Source: Physocladia obscura
Taxonomy: Eukaryota; Chytridiomycota; Chytridiomycetes; Chytridiales; Chytriomycetaceae
Length of the DNA: 10,316 nt
Direction: 5' to 3'
Assembly: GCA_027596945.1 (NCBI GenBank)
Contig: JADGJH010001339.1
Coordinates: 285-10,600, forward strand
The notes beneath the pieces are model-generated. The model worked only from the letters and a program-made list of their open reading frames with translations. It made no database searches and had not been told where the DNA came from. Shown piece by piece: positions 6,852-10,316 of the stretch; position 1 is the first letter of the stretch; the number at the start of each line of letters is the position of its first letter. A program made the translations under genes and the position numbers.

Positions 6852-8804
6852 ATTTACAAGTGTGATGATAGAATTGAAAGCACATTCAACAAGATTACAC
6901 ATGGCATTTTCTTCAATTGCACAAAAGGTGCAATTGTTGAAACTTTTTATGAGCCTCAGAAAAATGCCAAGTTAAAGAGTTTTGATATTCAAAAGTGCCA
7001 CACGGCTTGTTTGAGTGTCAAGAATGAAACACCATGGTCAGTGTTTACCATTTTTGATGAAGTGCGACCATTTTCAGGCAAACTCCAGACTGGATTCTAT
7101 TATGTTGAAACTGAGAATACATTTCCATTGAGAGGAACAAGGTGGTATTCCCGTGGAATATTAGAGTATTGCAAACTGATTGGAGTGCCTTTTAAGATTG
7201 TGTATGAGATAATTCCAAGCCATACTTTGAAGCCAGATTATTTCAACAAATTTGTTGACTGGATTTACAAAAACAGTGGTAACATAGACAATGCTAAAAT
7301 CATGATGAATTGCTTCATTGGTTGCTTGAATAAAAGGAGTGACAAGTCACAAGCTGATAGGTTCTTTTCATCTTTTAATGATGCAGTGCGATACTTTTTT
7401 GCTGATGACAAGACAGTATTTCATTGCATCTCACAAGACCCTAAATTGTATCATGTTTCTACAAAGAGAGAAACAATTAAACATCACAATACAATTCCTA
7501 TTTATTGGCAAGTGCTTGACAACAATTACATCATGCTTCATCAATTAGCAATGAAAATGGGGGGAACTATTGTTAAATTGAAAACAGATTGCATTGATGT
7601 TGAAGATGGAAATGATGTTGAATGTGAACCAGGAATTGGATTTTATCGACCTGAAGACCTTCCAACTGAATACAAAGTCAAAAAACCATTCAAGAGTACC
7701 TATCAATTTGAATTGAACACAAAAGATTGGTGTCACACTGAAAACAGGTTAGAAAAAAGGTTAATCACAGGTTTAGCAGGCTGTGGCAAGTCAACGGAAC
7801 TCAAAGAGACAACAAAGCAATTGAAAGAAGGATCTTACGTTTTGTTAGCCAGCACAAACAAAGCAGCAAGACTTATTAATGGACAAAAAGTACATTATTT
7901 CTTTCATATTGACAACAACGGCAAGTGTAATTTGAAGGAAGCACTGAAACAAGCAAGAAAGTTTGAATACATTTTCATTGATGAAGTGAGCATGTTGAAA
8001 GCAGTAGTTTATGAAGTTTTATATTATGTTAAAATACACACAAAAGTCAAGTTTGTCCTAGTTGGCGATTATGCACAGTTAGGTGGTGTTGAGTCAAAAA
8101 AGTATGATTATTTCAATTCAACTGCTTTAAAAGAGATTGTTGATTACTCAATCACTGAGCTTATTGTTAATCACCGTTCGGATGATTCAGTATCAATAAT
8201 GTTTGATAAAGTGGAAAGGTTGAACCCAAATAATTTTGACAACAAGCACACGTTCACAAGAATCAATTTGGCATTTACTCATGCAAAACATAAGCAAATC
8301 AATGAAGCCATGATGCAGCAAGATAAACTAAAGAAAAAGAAAATGCTCAGAATTGAAGCCAATCCAGATGACCCAAATTCTCAAAATGTCTTATTGATGG
8401 TTGGAACTCCTGTAATATCCAATAGAAACTACAGAGCTCTCAAGATTGTAAACAGTGCCACATTTATGGTGAAAAAGATTGAACCATTGATTGTATTGGA
8501 AGATACAATGACTGCAGACAAGATTGAGATTACAGTTGAACAATTTCAAAAATATTTTTGGGTTAATTATTGTTTGACAGTCCATCGGGTTCAAGGTGAT
8601 TCAATTAATGAGCCATTTACAATCCATGAATGGAGCCGAATGGCAAAGGATATGCGATATACTGCAATAAGTAGAACTACAAAGAAAGAATATATAAATG
8701 TTGTTGATGACCACGTAAAACATAAAGTGACAGAGGACACTGATTTTGACAAGATTAAACAAAAGAAGAAGAGGGAGAGGGACATGAAGAATGAACTCAA
8801 ATGA
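6852..8804 (+). CDS. Family B DNA polymerase palm fused to SF1 (Pif1/RecD-like) helicase
   Basis: No ATG follows the upstream TAA before conserved sequence begins, so this segment depends on the upstream frame. Polymerase: motif A S-F-D-I-Q-K-C with Asp at 6984, motif B K-x3-N-C-F-I-G starting at 7296, motif C L-K-T-D-C with Asp at 7587. The motif C core is K-T-D-C rather than the usual D-T-D-S. The metal-binding aspartates of motifs A and C are both present, as is the motif B Lys. Helicase: Walker A G-L-A-G-C-G-K-S-T at 7770-7796, Walker B F-I-D-E-V-S-M at 7974-7994, motif III G-D-Y-A-Q-L at 8064-8081, N-H-R at 8169-8177, T-V-H-R-V-Q-G at 8577-8597 and Y-T-A-I-S-R at 8658-8675. This motif set fits DNA-unwinding Pif1/RecD-type SF1 enzymes. 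The natural inference is replication of the element itself, with synthesis and unwinding in one chain. It ends in a lysine/arginine-rich stretch at TGA 8802. Confidence 0.85.
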   Translation: MYKCDDRIESTFNKITHGIFFNCTKGAIVETFYEPQKNAKLKSFDIQKCHTACLSVKNETPWSVFTIFDEVRPFSGKLQTGFYYVETENTFPLRGTRWYSRGILEYCKLIGVPFKIVYEIIPSHTLKPDYFNKFVDWIYKNSGNIDNAKIMMNCFIGCLNKRSDKSQADRFFSSFNDAVRYFFADDKTVFHCISQDPKLYHVSTKRETIKHHNTIPIYWQVLDNNYIMLHQLAMKMGGTIVKLKTDCIDVEDGNDVECEPGIGFYRPEDLPTEYKVKKPFKSTYQFELNTKDWCHTENRLEKRLITGLAGCGKSTELKETTKQLKEGSYVLLASTNKAARLINGQKVHYFFHIDNNGKCNLKEALKQARKFEYIFIDEVSMLKAVVYEVLYYVKIHTKVKFVLVGDYAQLGGVESKKYDYFNSTALKEIVDYSITELIVNHRSDDSVSIMFDKVERLNPNNFDNKHTFTRINLAFTHAKHKQINEAMMQQDKLKKKKMLRIEANPDDPNSQNVLLMVGTPVISNRNYRALKIVNSATFMVKKIEPLIVLEDTMTADKIEITVEQFQKYFWVNYCLTVHRVQGDSINEPFTIHEWSRMAKDMRYTAISRTTKKEYINVVDDHVKHKVTEDTDFDKIKQKKKRERDMKNELK

Positions 8805-9083
8805 AAGCAAATTGAGGCTGTTCAAGTAATCAATTACATTGTTCGAAAGGGCTGTTCTGATGATTATTGTTTGAAGCATACTTTTCTTAAGAGAAACCAG
8901 TTGTTGGAGCATCTTGGTATTCCTGATGGAATGATTATGAGAGGATATGAAATAGACCACATTAAACCAAGAAGCCAGCACGTAACAGATGATGACTTCA
9001 AGAATATCAATGCTCATTGGAACTTGAGGCTGATTTCTAGAAAAGAAAACAACGAGTTGGGTCAAAAATTGCAACTGTTGTAA
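8805..9083 (+). CDS. HNH-type endonuclease domain, C-terminal replicase segment
   Basis: About 92 codons in the same phase as the helicase, after the TGA at 8802, ending at TAA 9081. HNH features: Y-E-I-D-H-I-K-P with the Asp-His pair at 8955-8960, a middle N-I-N-A-H-W-N-L-R segment (conserved Asn at 9021), and R-K-E-N-N-E-L-G at the end. These follow the beta-beta-alpha-metal pattern of HNH nucleases that nick or cut DNA. The first in-frame ATG is at 8931, too late to include the helix before the D-H strand, so independent translation would give a minimal domain. In a replication protein it could nick at an origin or resolve ends, or help homing; none of this is shown by the sequence. The Zn-binding CxxC pairs of some HNH proteins are absent. 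Confidence 0.7.
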   Translation, partial: KQIEAVQVINYIVRKGCSDDYCLKHTFLKRNQLLEHLGIPDGMIMRGYEIDHIKPRSQHVTDDDFKNINAHWNLRLISRKENNELGQKLQLL

Positions 9084-9124
9084 ATTTTGAAAATGGATTT
9101 TTTTCATAAAATTAAAATCTTTTG

Positions 9125-9138
9125 TTTATATTATAAAC
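9125..9138 (+). promoter_or_regulatory. AT-rich start-proximal motif upstream of the RING gene
   Basis: TTTATATTATAAACATG (9125-9141) ends at the RING gene ATG and resembles the replicase leader at 5391-5408, differing by a one-base gap and about one substitution. The spacer from the HNH stop to this ATG is only 55 bases, so a promoter or start signal for the downstream gene must be compact. Confidence 0.4.
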
Positions 9139-9963
9139 ATGGAACCAATAGTAAACTATTCAATGAATTTAAAACAATCGGACTTGACCTGTTGTGTCTG
9201 CCTTGAAAACATCAATTTTCCAATTATTCAGTGTGCAAACGGGTCAAATCCACATTTTATTTGCATCAGATGTCGCCATCAATTGGGACAAAAGTGCCCT
9301 CAATGTAAGACTGAATCGCTATTTCATAATAAACAACTCCAGTTTACATTGACACCCTTTTTAGAAGCATGCTCGAATAAAAATTGTAAAATCAAAGTAC
9401 TCAAATGGAATCTCAACGAACATGTTGAAGATTGTGATTTCAAAAAACACAAGTGCTTCCTGTGTCAACGAAAAGTGATTTCGAGAAAGACGATGCAGAG
9501 TCACTTTGAAACAAGATGCAAGACTCAAGTCATCGAAAGAAATATGTCACAAATAGAATTTAATGGATGGCATGCAGAGAAACAAGGCTTCAAGCTGGAT
9601 TTGAATGACGGACCAACAGATGGAGTGCTTACAACACAAGAGGCAGTTGTGTTGGTTTACAAGAATGAATGCGGTAAGTGGGTTGTTTGTCCATTATCTT
9701 TGACTAAAATACCCACCACAATCACCATTACAACGATAAGGAATCTTTCAAATGGAACAGTATCAGAGACTTCAGTGCACATGAACTGTTCATTAAATCC
9801 ATCAGAACCAGTATTTATGGAATTGGAGTCCTGTGATGCTGTGTACGTAAACACAAAATGCAACAATCAACGAAACAATAACAGCATTGAAGACTTTCTT
9901 GGCCACATGTTTGCTCAGGATAGAGGACCACTACCTGTTTTTTCAGATTCAGACAATGATTAA
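9139..9963 (+). CDS. SIAH/SINA-like RING-type E3 ubiquitin ligase
   Basis: 274 residues, intact, ATG 9139 to TAA 9961. All eight zinc ligands of a C3HC4 RING are present: C18, C21, C32, H39, C42, C45, C53, C56, with the I-Q-C, R-C and C-P-x-C context typical of SIAH. Two SIAH-type zinc fingers follow: C78-x4-C83-x11-H95-x3-C99 and C106-x2-C109-x12-H122-x4-C127. Residues about 145-240 are strand-rich with V-V-L-V-Y and C-G-K-W-V-V-C-P, where SIAH proteins carry the substrate-binding beta-sandwich; similarity there is only structural in feel. The tail is acidic. SIAH ligases accept E2-ubiquitin through the RING and mark bound proteins for the proteasome. Intronless, just after the replicase, and the most intact gene of the element. 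It was probably captured from a eukaryotic host and could act on host factors, which is inference. Confidence 0.85.
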   Translation: MEPIVNYSMNLKQSDLTCCVCLENINFPIIQCANGSNPHFICIRCRHQLGQKCPQCKTESLFHNKQLQFTLTPFLEACSNKNCKIKVLKWNLNEHVEDCDFKKHKCFLCQRKVISRKTMQSHFETRCKTQVIERNMSQIEFNGWHAEKQGFKLDLNDGPTDGVLTTQEAVVLVYKNECGKWVVCPLSLTKIPTTITITTIRNLSNGTVSETSVHMNCSLNPSEPVFMELESCDAVYVNTKCNNQRNNNSIEDFLGHMFAQDRGPLPVFSDSDND

Positions 9964-10316
9964 CGTCTCTTTATCTCAACAATCTTTTCTTCATCGAATT
10001 CCTTCTTCAAGTGATGATACAGTCTCTTTTGGATAGCTGGCTGATTTTCATGTAGTTTTTTACACAGGTTTGTGTCACCCTTCATTAAATCGTGTTTGAT
10101 TCGCTGGATTCTCTTCTTGTTATCACCACCGCTCTTCTTTCTCAGATAATACACTAGTGTTTTATCAACATAGAACAACTCGCTATCTGTCTCAAAGTAT
10201 TCATTACCATTCATTAATTGTTTTATTTTATCCAGTAATGAATGTTTTATTTCAATCACAGACAGCTTTTCGAAATCAGGGTCTTTACTTTCATTCAACT
10301 CTGACTGTAATTGTTT
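9960..10316 (-). CDS. Hypothetical charged protein, C-terminal part (N-terminus off window)
   Basis: Minus-strand frame open from the right edge to a TAA at 9962-9960, about 118 codons. Only a TTG, not an ATG, begins the bounded ORF at 10298, and the frame continues upstream through 10316, so the start lies outside. It is strongly charged (Lys, Glu, Asp) and probably helical, with a basic C-terminal stretch. It contains F-Y-V-D-K-T-L-V-Y-Y-L and K-R-I-Q-R-I-K. I recognise no domain. It converges tail to tail with the RING gene, and the two stop codons overlap by two bases within the palindrome TTAA at 9960-9963, with no room for separate terminators. Confidence 0.65.
   Translation of the reverse strand, partial: KQLQSELNESKDPDFEKLSVIEIKHSLLDKIKQLMNGNEYFETDSELFYVDKTLVYYLRKKSGGDNKKRIQRIKHDLMKGDTNLCKKLHENQPAIQKRLYHHLKKEFDEEKIVEIKRR

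Larger units (their letters stand above)
5406..9083 (+). other. Composite replicase frame: N-domain, PolB, SF1 helicase, HNH, two internal stops
   Basis: One reading phase runs for 1,226 codons from ATG 5406 to TAA 9081-9083, broken only by TAA at codon 482 (6849-6851) and TGA at codon 1133 (8802-8804). Domains recognised: unknown N-region (codons 1-481), PolB palm (about 515-740), SF1 helicase (about 785-1100) and HNH nuclease (about 1165-1220). The phase never slips across the stops, and sequence just after each stop reads as sensible protein before any ATG, so the three segments were once, or still are, one polypeptide. The options are recent point mutations, stop readthrough, or (for the first stop only) an unusually small intron at 6825-6860. 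The separate entries below describe the parts. Confidence 0.8.

Noticed and set aside
6825..6860. 36-nt intron removing the TAA at 6849
   Set aside because: Donor GTGAGT is excellent and the length keeps phase, but it is below the size of every other supported intron here (50 nt or more), the acceptor is AAG, and the rest of the frame shows no introns. Kept only as an alternative.
7011..8804. Helitron Rep-helicase
   Set aside because: No HUH (His-hydrophobic-His) Rep motif precedes the helicase; PolB palm motifs do instead.
8601..9107. 168-codon minus-strand open frame
   Set aside because: Lies entirely opposite the helicase C-terminus and HNH domain, which carry real motifs; Leu/Ile/Val-rich shadow of the coding strand.
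4805..10316. Canonical Polinton/Maverick
   Set aside because: No retroviral-type integrase, FtsK-like ATPase, protease or capsid gene in the window, and the polymerase is fused to helicase and HNH. The right end is missing, so this is not final.
1..10316. tRNA, rRNA or CRISPR array
   Set aside because: No cloverleaf, rRNA-like block or regularly spaced repeats seen on either strand by eye.

Overview
The window looks like metazoan genomic DNA carrying a virus-like or self-replicating DNA element. The host side is shown by a spliced SPATA20-family gene on the minus strand (36-834) with GT-AG introns of 63 and 75 nt. Introns of 50-100 nt in the next gene also fit an invertebrate with a compact genome (nematode, rotifer, small crustacean or similar). 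I cannot fix the phylum.

Layout. 1-834: three 5' exons of SPATA20, minus strand, continuing off the left edge. 838-2259: no convincing gene; it holds a pyrimidine-rich tract and a few short repeats. 2260-4766: an intron-containing plus-strand gene for an OTU-type cysteine protease (deubiquitinase fold) with a lysine-rich N-terminus and an acidic, repeat-bearing C-terminus. Some of its exon joins do not keep frame, so it may be damaged or alternatively spliced. 4805-10316: more AT-rich, tightly packed and apparently intronless. It contains a small frame-broken gene, an inverted-repeat/hairpin block, a 1,226-codon reading frame, a SIAH-like RING E3 gene, and a convergent partial gene running off the right edge.

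The centrepiece is the frame at 5406-9083. In one uninterrupted phase it encodes an N-terminal region of unknown fold with a possible Cys/His pair, a family B DNA polymerase palm (motifs A, B and C), a superfamily 1 helicase (Walker A, Walker B, GDxxQL and C-terminal motifs) and an HNH-type nuclease. Two in-frame stops, TAA at 6849 and TGA at 8802, lie at or near domain boundaries. There is no frameshift anywhere in its 3.7 kb. I do not recognise PolB-SF1 helicase-HNH as the gene layout of a named element class. Polintons/Mavericks use a protein-primed PolB without this fusion, and Helitrons use an HUH Rep-helicase, which is absent here.

As an inference, the element brings its own replication enzyme, a palindromic block just upstream that could act in replication or transcript ending, and a RING E3 that could redirect host ubiquitin ligation. 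Similar AT-rich sequence ending in AAACATG precedes three of its start codons and may be an element-specific promoter. No integrase, transposase, capsid or terminal repeat is visible, and the right end lies outside the window. Whether the OTU gene belongs to the element or the host is unresolved.
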